Shown here in pieces: positions 7,998 to 17,326 of a stretch of DNA of 64,000 nt. Within the stretch, counting starts at the first letter, position 1. Each line of letters starts with the position of its first letter. The stretch comes from G025836975 sp040391135 (lineage in GTDB: Bacteria; Pseudomonadota; Gammaproteobacteria; Burkholderiales; Burkholderiaceae_B): positions 62,001 through 126,000 of the forward strand of contig JBEBYL010000004.1 in assembly GCA_040391135.1 (NCBI GenBank), given 5' to 3'. The position numbers were made by a program, and so were the translations under genes. The notes below the pieces were generated by a model. That model was not told the DNA's origin and made no database searches. It was given only the letters and a program-made list of their open reading frames with translations.

Positions 7998-9149
7998 ATG
8001 ACCGACATCGGTCGGGAAGCGCATTTCGCGCTGGCGCAAACGCAACTTTCAGTCAGCAGCTATTTTGACGAAGCCGTTTTTGCTCAAGAGCAGGAACGCA
8101 TTTTCAAGAATTCCGCACTCTACATCGGACACGAAAAAGTCGTGCCCGAACCGGGAGACTGGCGTACCCTGCCGCAGGAACAGGCCGGTCGCGTTCTCGT
8201 GCGCAACGCCGACGGCGTGGAACTGATGTCGAATGTGTGCCGCCATAGGCAAGCCATCATGCTGGGCGGCGAAGACGGAAACGTGGGCGGCACGCATAGC
8301 GAACACGGCAATCTGCGCAATACCGGCGGAAACATCGTTTGTCCCGTGCACCGCTGGACCTACAGCAAGCAGGGCAAGCTGCTGGGCGCTCCGCAGTTTC
8401 CCAAGACCCCCTGCATGGACCTTCAGCGCTATACGCTGAAGAACTGCCATGGCCTGCTGTTCGAGGGACCGCGCAACCCGGCGCAAGACTTGGCCGCCCT
8501 GTTCGGCCGGCCCGAGTTCGACTTTTCGGATTATGTGCTGGATCACGTCGAAGTGCATTCATGCCGCTACAACTGGAAAACCTTCATCGAGGTCTACCTG
8601 GAAGACTACCATGTCGGACCCTTCCATCCCGGCCTGGGCAAGTTCGTAACCTGCGACGACCTTAGCTGGGAGTTCTCCGACTGGTACAGTTTGCAGCGCG
8701 TGGGCGTGCACAAATCGCTCAGCCAGCCAGGCAGCGACGTGTACGGGCAATGGCACGACCGCCTGATGGATTACCGCTCAGGCCAGGAGCCCGATTTCGG
8801 CGCGGTGTGGGTTACTTATTTCCCCACGCACATGATAGAGCTCTACCCCCATGTCGTCGTACTGTCGACGCTGCATCCGGTCAGCCCCCAGGAAACGCTG
8901 AATATCGTCGAATTCTATTATCCGGAAGACATCGTTGCCTTCGAGCGCGAGTTCGTGCTGGCGCAGCGCGCAGCCTACATGGAAACGGCGATCGAGGACG
9001 ATGAAATCGCCGAACGCATGGACGCCGGCCGCAAGGCCCTGATGCGGCGCGGCGCCGACGAGGCCGGCCCCTACCAGTCGCCCATGGAAGACGGCATGCG
9101 CCACTTCCACGAATGGTATCGCCGCATGATGACCGGAGCCGGCGCCTAG
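7998..9149 (+). CDS. Rieske-type aromatic ring-hydroxylating oxygenase, alpha subunit
   Basis: Predicted catalytic subunit of a Rieske non-heme iron oxygenase; the substrate is unknown. It has 383 residues, with a strong GGGGGGAA ribosome-binding site before the ATG. The Rieske cluster ligands are CRH near residue 82 and CPVH near 116. The gap between them is about 31 residues instead of the usual 15-17, with a histidine/glycine-rich insert. The catalytic iron site is in YLEDYHVGPFHPGL (His-x4-His). No ferredoxin or reductase gene is adjacent, so electron partners must be encoded elsewhere. Divergent from xseB and convergent with the sulfurtransferase gene. Confidence 0.88.
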   Translation: MTDIGREAHFALAQTQLSVSSYFDEAVFAQEQERIFKNSALYIGHEKVVPEPGDWRTLPQEQAGRVLVRNADGVELMSNVCRHRQAIMLGGEDGNVGGTHSEHGNLRNTGGNIVCPVHRWTYSKQGKLLGAPQFPKTPCMDLQRYTLKNCHGLLFEGPRNPAQDLAALFGRPEFDFSDYVLDHVEVHSCRYNWKTFIEVYLEDYHVGPFHPGLGKFVTCDDLSWEFSDWYSLQRVGVHKSLSQPGSDVYGQWHDRLMDYRSGQEPDFGAVWVTYFPTHMIELYPHVVVLSTLHPVSPQETLNIVEFYYPEDIVAFEREFVLAQRAAYMETAIEDDEIAERMDAGRKALMRRGADEAGPYQSPMEDGMRHFHEWYRRMMTGAGA

Positions 9150-9165
9150 GCGCCGGTTTTTTTTG
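9140..9165 (+). terminator. Intrinsic terminator overlapping the oxygenase stop codon
   Basis: CCGGCGCC (9140-9147) and GGCGCCGG (9150-9157) form a perfect 8-bp stem followed by eight T. The TAG stop codon (9147-9149) lies at the tip of the hairpin, so the terminator is partly coding. Confidence 0.8.
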
Positions 9166-9186
9166 CCGGGCGCGGCACCTGACCCG

Positions 9187-10056
9187 TTACGGCGCGGAAC
9201 GCGCCACCGGACGGGCTGGATCGCTGCACCATTCGCTCCAGGAACCCGGATACAGAGCCGAGCCCTTCAGGCCGGCCAATTCCATGGAAAAAAGATTATG
9301 GCAGGCGGTGATGCCCGATCCGCATTGATGCACGACCTGCGTGGCCGGACGCCCATCCAGCAAGGCATCGAACTCGCGCCGCAGCGCATCGGGCTCCTTG
9401 AATCGGCCATCATCGCGCATATTCAGCGAGCTGGGGCGGTTCAAGGCGCCTGGAATATGGCCGGCCACCGGGTCCATGGGTTCGGTTTCGCCGCGATAGC
9501 GATTGGCGGCACGCGCATCGACCACGACAAAAGACGGGTTTTCCAGGTTTTCCAGCACAGCCTGCGCATCGACCATGGGCATCGCGGCCGCCGCCCGCGG
9601 CTCCAGGCTTTGCAAGGCCTGCGCTTCCGTCACTGAAGCACTGCGCACGCCGGTTTCACTGGCGCCGCCAGCATCCAGCCACGCCTGCCAGCCGCCATCC
9701 AGGACGGCGACATTTTCGTGACCCAGCCAGCGCAGCATCCACCACAAATGCGACGCATACATGCCGTTGCCCCCATCGTAGATCACCACCTGCGACTGGC
9801 CGGTCAAGCCATGCAAACGCATCAGCACCGCGAAATCGTCCCGGTCGGGCAAGGGATGGCGTCCATTGCTGCCGGTTTTCGGTGCGGACAACTGGGTTTC
9901 ATGATCCAGAAACAGGGCGCCGGGAATATGCCCTTGCTCGTAGGCCTTCCTGCCTGCCTGATGGTCGGCAAGGTCGTGGCGGACATCGAAAACAAGCCAA
10001 TCGCGCGCAGGCAGCTTTGCGCGCAGTTCGTCCGCGCTTATCAATAACTTATACAT
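9187..10056 (-). CDS. sseA: 3-mercaptopyruvate sulfurtransferase (SseA-like, two rhodanese domains)
   Basis: Transfers sulfur from 3-mercaptopyruvate to a thiol or cyanide acceptor. It has 289 residues from the ATG at 10056, preceded by GGAGACACGGA. Two tandem rhodanese domains are visible: an inactive first one (about 1-130, DVRHDLADHQAG, YDGGNGMYASHLWWML) and a catalytic second one. The active-site loop CGSGITAC, with Cys245 as nucleophile, is the mercaptopyruvate type rather than the CRKG type of thiosulfate rhodaneses. Its start overlaps the end of the upstream EamA gene by 8 bases, so the two are probably co-transcribed. Confidence 0.92.
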   Translation of the reverse strand: MYKLLISADELRAKLPARDWLVFDVRHDLADHQAGRKAYEQGHIPGALFLDHETQLSAPKTGSNGRHPLPDRDDFAVLMRLHGLTGQSQVVIYDGGNGMYASHLWWMLRWLGHENVAVLDGGWQAWLDAGGASETGVRSASVTEAQALQSLEPRAAAAMPMVDAQAVLENLENPSFVVVDARAANRYRGETEPMDPVAGHIPGALNRPSSLNMRDDGRFKEPDALRREFDALLDGRPATQVVHQCGSGITACHNLFSMELAGLKGSALYPGSWSEWCSDPARPVARSAP

Positions 10057-10966
10057 TCCGTGTCTCCTTGTCATCATCCAGGACAGCCTGCTCGCTCAGC
10101 ACCGTTTGGCCACGCATGATGCGATCTTCGCTATACGTACGCCAGATCGAGAGCAGGCCCGAAGCAATGATAAGCGCCATTCCGGCCCAAGCCACCACGT
10201 CGGGCAGATCGCCCCAGAAAACAATGCCCAGCAGGGTTGCAAAGATAATGGTTGTATATTGCAGCGCCGCCGTCAATAGCGCCGAGCCCAGGCCGAAAGC
10301 GCGGGTCATCGCCAGTTGCCCCACCAGCCCCAGCACGCCCACGCCGGTCAGCGCAAGCCAGGCCGCAAGATTGATGTTCTTCCAGCCTTCCAGCGCCAGC
10401 CCGACCAGGCTGGTCAGGCATACACAGCACGAAAAAATGAATACGGTGCGCCACTCGGGCTCGCCCACCCGGCCCAACTGACGTATCTGCATCATGGCCA
10501 CCGCCGACAGGCCGCCGGCGCCCAGGCCCAGCGCGGCGGGCAGAAACTGGTCTTGCGCGATGCTTGGACGCAGCACGGCGATGACGCCGAAAAACCCCAG
10601 CAAGACGGCCAGTATGCGTATTGGGTCGCGCTGGCTTCCGCCCCAGCCCAGCATCCAGCCCGCAATGAACAAGGGAGCGGTGTAATTAAGGCTGATGGCG
10701 GTGGATAAAGGCAGGTGGGAGATCGCGAAGAAACCCAGCCACATGGAGCCAATGCCCGAGACATTGCGCCAGACATGCAGCTTCCAGCTGGACGGAACCA
10801 GACTGCGGTGCGTGTAGCGGGTCCAGAAATAGAGCAGCAGGACCGAAGGAATGCCGCGAAACAGAACCACATGCGGCAAGCTTGCGCCATAATCCGAGGC
10901 AACCTTCACGCAGGCCCCCATGCCAGCAAACATCACACTCGCCAGTAACATCCACAGAGACTGCAT
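10049..10966 (-). CDS. EamA/DMT-family permease
   Basis: Inner-membrane transporter of the drug/metabolite superfamily, with two EamA repeats of about five membrane helices each. Substrate unknown; relatives export amino acids, metabolites or S-adenosylmethionine. About 305 residues from the ATG at 10966 (MQSLWMLLASVMFAGMGACV); a start 11 codons upstream is also open. Hydrophobic segments include GMWLGF-like stretches, ILAVLLGFFGVIAVLRP ending repeat one, and VVAWAGMALIIASGLLSI ending repeat two. It overlaps the following sulfurtransferase gene by 8 bases. Confidence 0.85.
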   Translation of the reverse strand: MQSLWMLLASVMFAGMGACVKVASDYGASLPHVVLFRGIPSVLLLYFWTRYTHRSLVPSSWKLHVWRNVSGIGSMWLGFFAISHLPLSTAISLNYTAPLFIAGWMLGWGGSQRDPIRILAVLLGFFGVIAVLRPSIAQDQFLPAALGLGAGGLSAVAMMQIRQLGRVGEPEWRTVFIFSCCVCLTSLVGLALEGWKNINLAAWLALTGVGVLGLVGQLAMTRAFGLGSALLTAALQYTTIIFATLLGIVFWGDLPDVVAWAGMALIIASGLLSIWRTYSEDRIMRGQTVLSEQAVLDDDKETRNV

Positions 10967-11115
10967 GCACTCAACCGAAAATCTGATTAAAACCGCCAAG
11001 CCGCTACTATACTCTGATGCTGAAAAAATTATGGCGCCCAGCCTTTAAATCAGAGGAACCACCCTCCATATAGGTAGTCCAAGGCTTTGCTCGCGTTATT
11101 CGGAAAACTTAAAAC

Positions 11116-11997
11116 ATGAAACGAATCTTCTTATTCCTGTTGACCAACGTCGCTGTCATGGTCGTGCTCAGCGCCTCCATGAACGTATTGGGCGTGGGGC
11201 GCTTTCTTACCGCCAACGGCCTGGATCTGACCCAATTGCTGATTTTTTCGGCGTTGATCGGCTTCACCGGCTCGATTATTTCCCTGCTGATCAGCAAATG
11301 GATGGCCAAGCAATCCACCGGCGCCCGCGTCATCGATCCGCAAGCCCCCGCCAACGCCAAGGAAGCCTGGCTGCTGGATACCGTGCACCAGCTTGCCGAC
11401 CGGGCGGGCATTGGCCGTCCCGAGGTTGCCATCTATGACGGCGCACCCAACGCTTTCGCCACGGGCGCCTTCAAGAACGACGCCCTGGTCGCGGTGTCCA
11501 CCGGCCTGCTGGACAGCATGACCGAAGAGGAAGTGGCCGGCGTGCTCGGCCACGAGGTCGCCCATGTGGCCAACGGCGACATGATCACCCTGACGCTGAT
11601 CCAGGGCGTGGTCAATACCTTCGTCATATTCTTTGCACGCATCGTCGGTTATTTCGTGGACCGCGTCGTACTGAAGAACGATCGCGGCATCGGGGCCGGC
11701 TACTACATTACCGTCATCGTTTGCGAAATCGTCTTCGGCATATTGGCGTCGGTCATCGTCGCGTGGTTCTCGCGCCAACGCGAATACCGCGCCGATGCCG
11801 GCTCGGCCAACCTGCTGGGTTCGCGCGAACCGATGATACGCGCGCTGGCCCGCCTGGGCGGAGTCGAGGCCGGCGAGTTGCCCAAGGCCTTCAAGGCGTC
11901 GGGTATTTCAGGCACCCGCTCCATCAGCGCCGTGTTCGCCTCGCATCCGCCCATTGCCGCGCGCATCCATGCCTTGCAGGCCGCGCAGCGCATCTGA
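11116..11997 (+). CDS. htpX: Membrane zinc metalloprotease HtpX
   Basis: Inner-membrane M48 protease that degrades misfolded membrane proteins, together with FtsH. It has 293 residues, typical. Two N-terminal membrane helices (about 4-24 and 36-60) precede the zinc motif GHEVAHVANGD, with His146, Glu147 and His150. Two more hydrophobic segments lie at about 155-180 and 195-217, and the third ligand is Glu223 in SRQREYRADAGSAN. Divergent from the EamA gene. HtpX is usually envelope-stress or heat-shock controlled; I did not identify a sigma32 box with confidence. Confidence 0.97.
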   Translation: MKRIFLFLLTNVAVMVVLSASMNVLGVGRFLTANGLDLTQLLIFSALIGFTGSIISLLISKWMAKQSTGARVIDPQAPANAKEAWLLDTVHQLADRAGIGRPEVAIYDGAPNAFATGAFKNDALVAVSTGLLDSMTEEEVAGVLGHEVAHVANGDMITLTLIQGVVNTFVIFFARIVGYFVDRVVLKNDRGIGAGYYITVIVCEIVFGILASVIVAWFSRQREYRADAGSANLLGSREPMIRALARLGGVEAGELPKAFKASGISGTRSISAVFASHPPIAARIHALQAAQRI

Positions 11998-12097
11998 CCT
12001 GACGATTGCGGCGCCTGTAAAAGGAACTGTTCCTCCAAGCGCCGGCAACCATCACTTTTCCGCAACATAAGCCGAAAGCCTGGTTTATCATGCGGAC

Positions 12098-13768
12098 ATG
12101 ACGGAATTATTTGCCCTGCTGAACTTTGGCGGCTACATCGCGCTGCTGCTTTGGGGCGTCCATATGGTTCAGAGCGGAGTGCAGCGCGCCTTCGGCGCCG
12201 CGCTCCGGGTCTGGATGGGCCGGGCTCTGGGTACCCGCATACGGGCCTTCTTCACCGGATTGGCCATTACCTCCGCCATACAAAGCAGCACGGCAACCGG
12301 ACTGATGATCACCAGCTTCGCCGCCGGGGGACTGGTTGCCCTGGCTCCCGGGCTGGCCGCGATGCTGGGCGCCAATGTCGGTACGACCATCATCGTCCAG
12401 CTGCTTTCGTTCAACCTTACCGCCCTGGCGCCCACCTTTATATTGGTGGGCGTATGGCTGTTCCGGCGCAACCAGCCCAGCCGGCGGCGCGACCTGGGCC
12501 GCGTGTTCATCGGGCTGGGACTGTTATTGCTGTCGCTGCACGAACTCGTGCTGCTGTTCGCCCCTTTGCAGGATGCGCGCCTGCTGGAGATACTGCTGGA
12601 CGCCCTGGCCGACCAGCCGGTGATCGCCCTGCTGTTGTCGGCCATCCTGGCCTGGGCATCGCACTCCAGCGTTGCCGTGGTCGTGCTGATCATGTCCCTG
12701 GCCAGCCATGGCCTGATCGAACCCTCGCTGGCGTATGCCTTGGTGCTGGGAGCCAACCTGGGCACCGCCGTGAATCCCCTGCTGGAAGGCACCAACGACG
12801 AAGATCCGGCCGCCCGGCGCCTGCCGCTGGGCAACCTGGGCACGCGCTTGCTTGGCTGCCTGCTGGCGCTGGCGCTGCTGCCCTGGCTGCCCGCCTTGAT
12901 GAGCGCCCTGACGGCCGACTCGGCCCGGGCGGTGGCGAACTTCCATACCTTGTTCAACGTGGCGGTCGCGCTGCTATTCCTGCCCTTGCTGACACCCTAT
13001 TCGCGCATGCTCGTGCGCTTGCTTCCCAAGCGCAATGATCCGAACGATCCGTCCCGTCCACAGTATCTGGACGAATCCGCCCACGAAGTCCCCGCCATCG
13101 CATTGGGCAATGCCGCGCGCGAGGCCTTGCGGGTCGCCGACATGGCGCAAAGCCTGCTGGGCATGGCGCGCGCCGGCTTTCTGCGGGACAACCGGCACCG
13201 GATTGCGCACGCCCGCTACATCAACAATGCCATCAACCGCCTGGACGGCGCCATTACCACTTATCTGGCCACGCTGGACCAGGACGCCATGAACAAGGAA
13301 GACCACCGGCGGCTGGACGAAATACTGGCCTTCTCGTCGAACATGGCCCATGCGGGGAATATCGCCACGGGCGGCCTGCTGGGACACACGGCCACCCTGC
13401 GCAAGAAGGGCTGGGCCTTCACCGCCGCGCAGCGCGATGAACTGACCGCCATATTGGACAGGCTGATGCGCAACCAGCGCCAGACCGCCGCGCTGTTCGT
13501 CGCCGAAGACATCCGGAGCGCCCGCTATCTGGCATTCGAAAAAGACCACTTCCGCGAACTGGAAGCCACGGCGGCGGAGCGCAACCTGCAGAACATCCAG
13601 GCCGGCAGGCTGGACCAGGCCGAGCTGGGGTCCTTCTATCTGGACATCCTGCGCGACGCCAAAACCATCAATTCATTTTTGGTGGAAGCAGCCGCCTACC
13701 CGATACTGGCCAAGCATGGCGAACTGCTGCCCAATCGCCTGCGCGACAGCGGCGACTCGCCCGAATAG
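12098..13768 (+). CDS. Na+/Pi-cotransporter family protein with PhoU-like tail
   Basis: Membrane protein of the NptA/YjbB family, thought to move phosphate coupled to sodium, often as an exporter. It has 556 residues. The membrane half (about 1-320) holds the two inverted family repeats, with QSSTATGLMITSFAAGGLV near residue 61 and HSSVAVVVLIMSLASHGL near 189. The soluble half (about 340-545) is helical and PhoU-like (LRVADMAQSLLGMARAGF, RLDEILAFSSNMAHAG). It starts 100 bases after htpX on the same strand and converges with the dienelactone hydrolase gene only 10 bases away. Confidence 0.9.
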   Translation: MTELFALLNFGGYIALLLWGVHMVQSGVQRAFGAALRVWMGRALGTRIRAFFTGLAITSAIQSSTATGLMITSFAAGGLVALAPGLAAMLGANVGTTIIVQLLSFNLTALAPTFILVGVWLFRRNQPSRRRDLGRVFIGLGLLLLSLHELVLLFAPLQDARLLEILLDALADQPVIALLLSAILAWASHSSVAVVVLIMSLASHGLIEPSLAYALVLGANLGTAVNPLLEGTNDEDPAARRLPLGNLGTRLLGCLLALALLPWLPALMSALTADSARAVANFHTLFNVAVALLFLPLLTPYSRMLVRLLPKRNDPNDPSRPQYLDESAHEVPAIALGNAAREALRVADMAQSLLGMARAGFLRDNRHRIAHARYINNAINRLDGAITTYLATLDQDAMNKEDHRRLDEILAFSSNMAHAGNIATGGLLGHTATLRKKGWAFTAAQRDELTAILDRLMRNQRQTAALFVAEDIRSARYLAFEKDHFRELEATAAERNLQNIQAGRLDQAELGSFYLDILRDAKTINSFLVEAAAYPILAKHGELLPNRLRDSGDSPE

Positions 13769-13778
13769 GCCGTCCGCC

Positions 13779-14567
13779 TTAACCCAGATATCGGCCGAAC
13801 CAGGCCAGCGCCTTGTCCCAGGCGTCCTGCGCGTCCTGCGCATGATAGCTGGGCCGATAGTCGGCATAGAAGGCATGCCCAGAATCCGGATACACAACGA
13901 TTTCCGAGCTTTGCGCGGCGGCATTGCCTTGCGCCAGCGCGGCTTCCATGCGCCGCACATCTTCAAGGGGAATGCTGGCGTCGAGCCCGCCATACAGGCC
14001 CAGCACGGGCGCGTGCAGCTCCGCCGCCACGTCGATGGGGTTGCGTCGTTGCAGCGGGCCATGGCCCGTCGTCAGTTTTCCGTACCAGGCCACGCCGGCC
14101 TTGCAGTGCGGATTGTGGGCCGCATACATCCAGGTGAGGCGGCCGCCCCAACAAAACCCTGTCACACCCAGGCGGGTCGCGTCGGCGCCTTGGCTTGCCG
14201 CCCATTTCACGGCGGCGTCCAGGTCGGCGAGCACCTGCTCGTCGGGCACCCGTGACACGATGTCCTTGATCAGGGCGCCCATGTCGGAATACTGGCTGGC
14301 GTCGCCCTGGCGCTGGTACAGCTCGACGCCCACCGCCATATAGCCTTGATGCGCAAAGCGCCGGCACACATCGCGGATGTGTTCATGCAGCCCGAAGATC
14401 TCCTGGATGACCAGGATGACGGGTGGATTTTCCTGATCGGCCGGAACGGCGAAATAAGCCGGTATCGTGCCGTCGAAAGTGGGCATGTCCACCTGTCCGT
14501 GGCGCAAGCCGTCGACGCTGGTATGGATAGTGGTACCGGCTGCTCCGGTAATGGATGAAAACGACAT
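13779..14567 (-). CDS. Dienelactone hydrolase family protein
   Basis: Predicted alpha/beta hydrolase of the carboxymethylenebutenolidase family; the natural substrate is not evident because no ortho-cleavage genes are nearby. It has 262 residues from the ATG at 14567, preceded by AAGGAG. The catalytic triad is Cys138 (GFCWGGRLTW), Asp196 (YGGLDASIPLED) and His231 (DSGHAFYADYR), with the family loop VIQEIFGLHEHIRDVCRR near residue 53. It follows polA on the same strand, 41 bases after its stop codon, and may be read from the same transcript. Confidence 0.93.
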   Translation of the reverse strand: MSFSSITGAAGTTIHTSVDGLRHGQVDMPTFDGTIPAYFAVPADQENPPVILVIQEIFGLHEHIRDVCRRFAHQGYMAVGVELYQRQGDASQYSDMGALIKDIVSRVPDEQVLADLDAAVKWAASQGADATRLGVTGFCWGGRLTWMYAAHNPHCKAGVAWYGKLTTGHGPLQRRNPIDVAAELHAPVLGLYGGLDASIPLEDVRRMEAALAQGNAAAQSSEIVVYPDSGHAFYADYRPSYHAQDAQDAWDKALAWFGRYLG

Positions 14568-14608
14568 CTTGACTCCTTGTTCTTGCCAGTGCGCGCGATC
14601 GCGAGCGG

Positions 14609-17326
14609 TCAATGGGCCTGTTCCCAGTTCGGCCCCATCCCTACTTCGGCCACGAGCGGCACGCTAAGATTGGCCACGTTGCACATAAGCCCCGGCAAGT
14701 GCCGGGCCACAATATCGACCTCGCCCGCGGGAACATCGAGCACCAACTCGTCGTGCACCTGCATGACCATGAGGCTTTCCAGGCCTTCGGCCTCGAGCCA
14801 CTTCTGGACAGCCACCATGGCCATCTTGATCAGGTCGGCGGCCGTGCCCTGCATGGGCGCATTGATGGCGGCCCGCTCGGCGCCCGCCTGCCGGGGGCCC
14901 TTGGCGCCGCGCAGTTCGGGCAGCCAGAGCCGCCGGCCGAACACGGTTTCCACATAGCCCAGCTCGCGCGCCATCTGCTTGGTCTGCGCCATATAGTTTG
15001 CCACACCCGGATAGCGGGCAAAATAGCGGTCTATATAGGCCCTGGCCGCGTCGCGCGTGATGCCCAGATTGGAAGCCAGGCCGAATTCGCCCATGCCGTA
15101 GATCAGGCCGAAATTGATGGCCTTGGCCGCCCTGCGCTGCTCGCCCGAGACATCCTCCAGTGCGACGCCGAATACTTCGGACGCGGTTGCGCGGTGAATG
15201 TCGTCGCCCCGCTCGAACGCGCTGCGCAAGTTGTCGTCGTCGGAAACATGGGCCATGACGCGTAGTTCGATCTGCGAATAGTCAGCGGAGAGAATCCGCC
15301 CTTTATCGGAGATGAAGGCCGTGCGCACCCGCCGGCCCTCCGGGGTCCGCACCGGAATGTTCTGCAGGTTTGGATCCGACGAGGCCAGCCGGCCCGTGAT
15401 CACCGCCGCCTGCGCGTAACGCGTATGGACGCGACCCGTGGCGGGATTGATCATCTTGGGCAGCTTGTCGGTATAGGTGGACTTGAGCTTGGCCAGGCCC
15501 CGGTATTCCAGCAACAATGCCGGCAAGGGATAGTCGCGCGCCAGCTTGCTCAGCACGTCTTCGTCCGTCGATGGCGCGCCGCTGGCAGTCTTGCGGACCA
15601 CCGGCAATTGCATGTTCTGAAAAAGGATCTCGCCAAGCTGCTTGGGCGAGTTCAGATTGAACGGCTGGCCGGCCAGCTCGAACGCCTTTTTCTCGAACGC
15701 CAGCAATTGCTGGCCCAGTTCGTGGCTTTGCATCGCCAGCACGTCCGCGTCGATGCGCACACCATTGCGCTCGATGATGGTCAGCACCCGCGACACCTGG
15801 ATTTCCAGAAGATAGATGGCGTCGAGCCCCGGATCCACCGCAAGCTGCGGGCGCAGCACCTGATGCAGCTGGAAAGTGAAATCGGCGTCTTCGCAGGCGT
15901 AATGGGATGCCTTGTCGACCTCGACCTCGTCGAAGCACAATTGCTTGGCGCCCTTGCCGCATAAATCCTCGAACGTCGTGCCCGTGCGGCCCAGCCAGCG
16001 CTGGGCGAGTTCCTGCATATTGACACGCCGATGGGATTCCAGCACATAGGCCTGCAGCATGGAGTCCTCGGCTATGCCCGCCAAGGCCACGCCTTCGTTC
16101 AAGAACACATGCGCGTCGTACTTGGCATTGTGCAGCAGCTTGCGGGCCGAGGAGTCCTCAAGCCATGGACGCAAGCGCGCCAGCACCTCGTCCTTGGGCA
16201 GCTGGCGCACATTGTCGGGCCCGCGATGAGCCACCGGTATATAGCACGCCACACCCGGACCGACGGACAGCGACATGCCCACCAGGCGGGCGGCCATGGG
16301 ATCGATAGACGTGGTCTCGGTATCCAGGGCAACCAGTTCGGCGCCCTGGAGCTTGGCCAGCCAGCGATCCAGCGCATCCCAGTCCAATATGGTTTCATAC
16401 TGAAGGTCGACCACCGGCGCGGGCGCTTCGACGGCCTGGCGGCTATCCTGCAAGGGGATGCGTTCGGGTTCTCCGCTAAGCTCGCGCAGCCATGAACGGA
16501 AGCCGTACTCGTCGTACAGCGCGATAAGGGCCTCGCGATCCACGGATTGAGGCGTCAGATCGGCAAGGTCCAGCGCCAGATCGGGGATATCGCAATCGGT
16601 CTTGACCGTCAGCAATTGCCGGGTCAATTCGAAATTGGGTATGGCGCCGCGAAGGTTCTCGCCCGCAACGCCCTTGATGCTTGCGGCATTCGTGACCAGA
16701 GTCTCGATCGAGCCGAACTCGCCCAGCCATTTGGCGGCCGTCTTGGGCCCCACCTTGGGCACGCCCGGCACGTTGTCCACCGCATCGCCCGTCAGCATTA
16801 AAAAGTCTACAATCTGCGCAGGACTGACCCCGAATTTTTTCACCACGCCGTCCACGTCCTGCCGCTCTCCGGTCATGGTATTGACCAGCTCGACATGCTC
16901 GTTCACCAATTGGGCCAGATCCTTATCGCCCGTGGACACTATCGTATGCACGTTTTCGCGCGTCGCGCGGCAGGCCAGCGTGCCGATGATGTCGTCGGCC
17001 TCGACGCCCGGCACCGCCAGCACGGGCCAGCCCAGCGCCCTGACGGCCCGATGGATGGGCTCGATCTGTGCTGATAATTCTTCAGGCATGGACGGACGGT
17101 TTCCTTTGTATAAAGGATAGATATCGTCGCGGAATGTCTTGCCTCGGGCATCGAACACGCAGGCCGCATAGTCTGCCTTGTAATCCTGCAGCAGTCTCCT
17201 TAACATGGAGATGACACCATAGAGGGCGCCGGTTGGCTCTCCCTTGGCGTTTCGCAGGTCGGGCATGGCGTGATAGGCGCGATACAGATAGCTCGACCCA
17301 TCAACAAGTAACAAGGTTTTTTTCAT
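14609..17326 (-). CDS. polA: DNA polymerase I
   Basis: Repair polymerase that fills gaps and removes RNA primers. It has 905 residues from the ATG at 17326 (MKKTLLLVDGSSYLYRAYHA). All three domains are present. The 5' nuclease spans about 1-310 (VPGVEADDIIGTLA). The 3'-5' exonuclease spans about 330-520 and is intact, with LVALDTETTSID, HNAKYDAHVF and YACEDADFTF. The polymerase spans about 530-905, with DYSQIELRVMAH, AKAINFGLIYGMGEFGL and MQVHDELVLDVP. Its start codon overlaps that of the divergent LOG-family gene by two bases, and I see no clear ribosome-binding site for polA. Confidence 0.97.
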   Translation of the reverse strand: MKKTLLLVDGSSYLYRAYHAMPDLRNAKGEPTGALYGVISMLRRLLQDYKADYAACVFDARGKTFRDDIYPLYKGNRPSMPEELSAQIEPIHRAVRALGWPVLAVPGVEADDIIGTLACRATRENVHTIVSTGDKDLAQLVNEHVELVNTMTGERQDVDGVVKKFGVSPAQIVDFLMLTGDAVDNVPGVPKVGPKTAAKWLGEFGSIETLVTNAASIKGVAGENLRGAIPNFELTRQLLTVKTDCDIPDLALDLADLTPQSVDREALIALYDEYGFRSWLRELSGEPERIPLQDSRQAVEAPAPVVDLQYETILDWDALDRWLAKLQGAELVALDTETTSIDPMAARLVGMSLSVGPGVACYIPVAHRGPDNVRQLPKDEVLARLRPWLEDSSARKLLHNAKYDAHVFLNEGVALAGIAEDSMLQAYVLESHRRVNMQELAQRWLGRTGTTFEDLCGKGAKQLCFDEVEVDKASHYACEDADFTFQLHQVLRPQLAVDPGLDAIYLLEIQVSRVLTIIERNGVRIDADVLAMQSHELGQQLLAFEKKAFELAGQPFNLNSPKQLGEILFQNMQLPVVRKTASGAPSTDEDVLSKLARDYPLPALLLEYRGLAKLKSTYTDKLPKMINPATGRVHTRYAQAAVITGRLASSDPNLQNIPVRTPEGRRVRTAFISDKGRILSADYSQIELRVMAHVSDDDNLRSAFERGDDIHRATASEVFGVALEDVSGEQRRAAKAINFGLIYGMGEFGLASNLGITRDAARAYIDRYFARYPGVANYMAQTKQMARELGYVETVFGRRLWLPELRGAKGPRQAGAERAAINAPMQGTAADLIKMAMVAVQKWLEAEGLESLMVMQVHDELVLDVPAGEVDIVARHLPGLMCNVANLSVPLVAEVGMGPNWEQAH

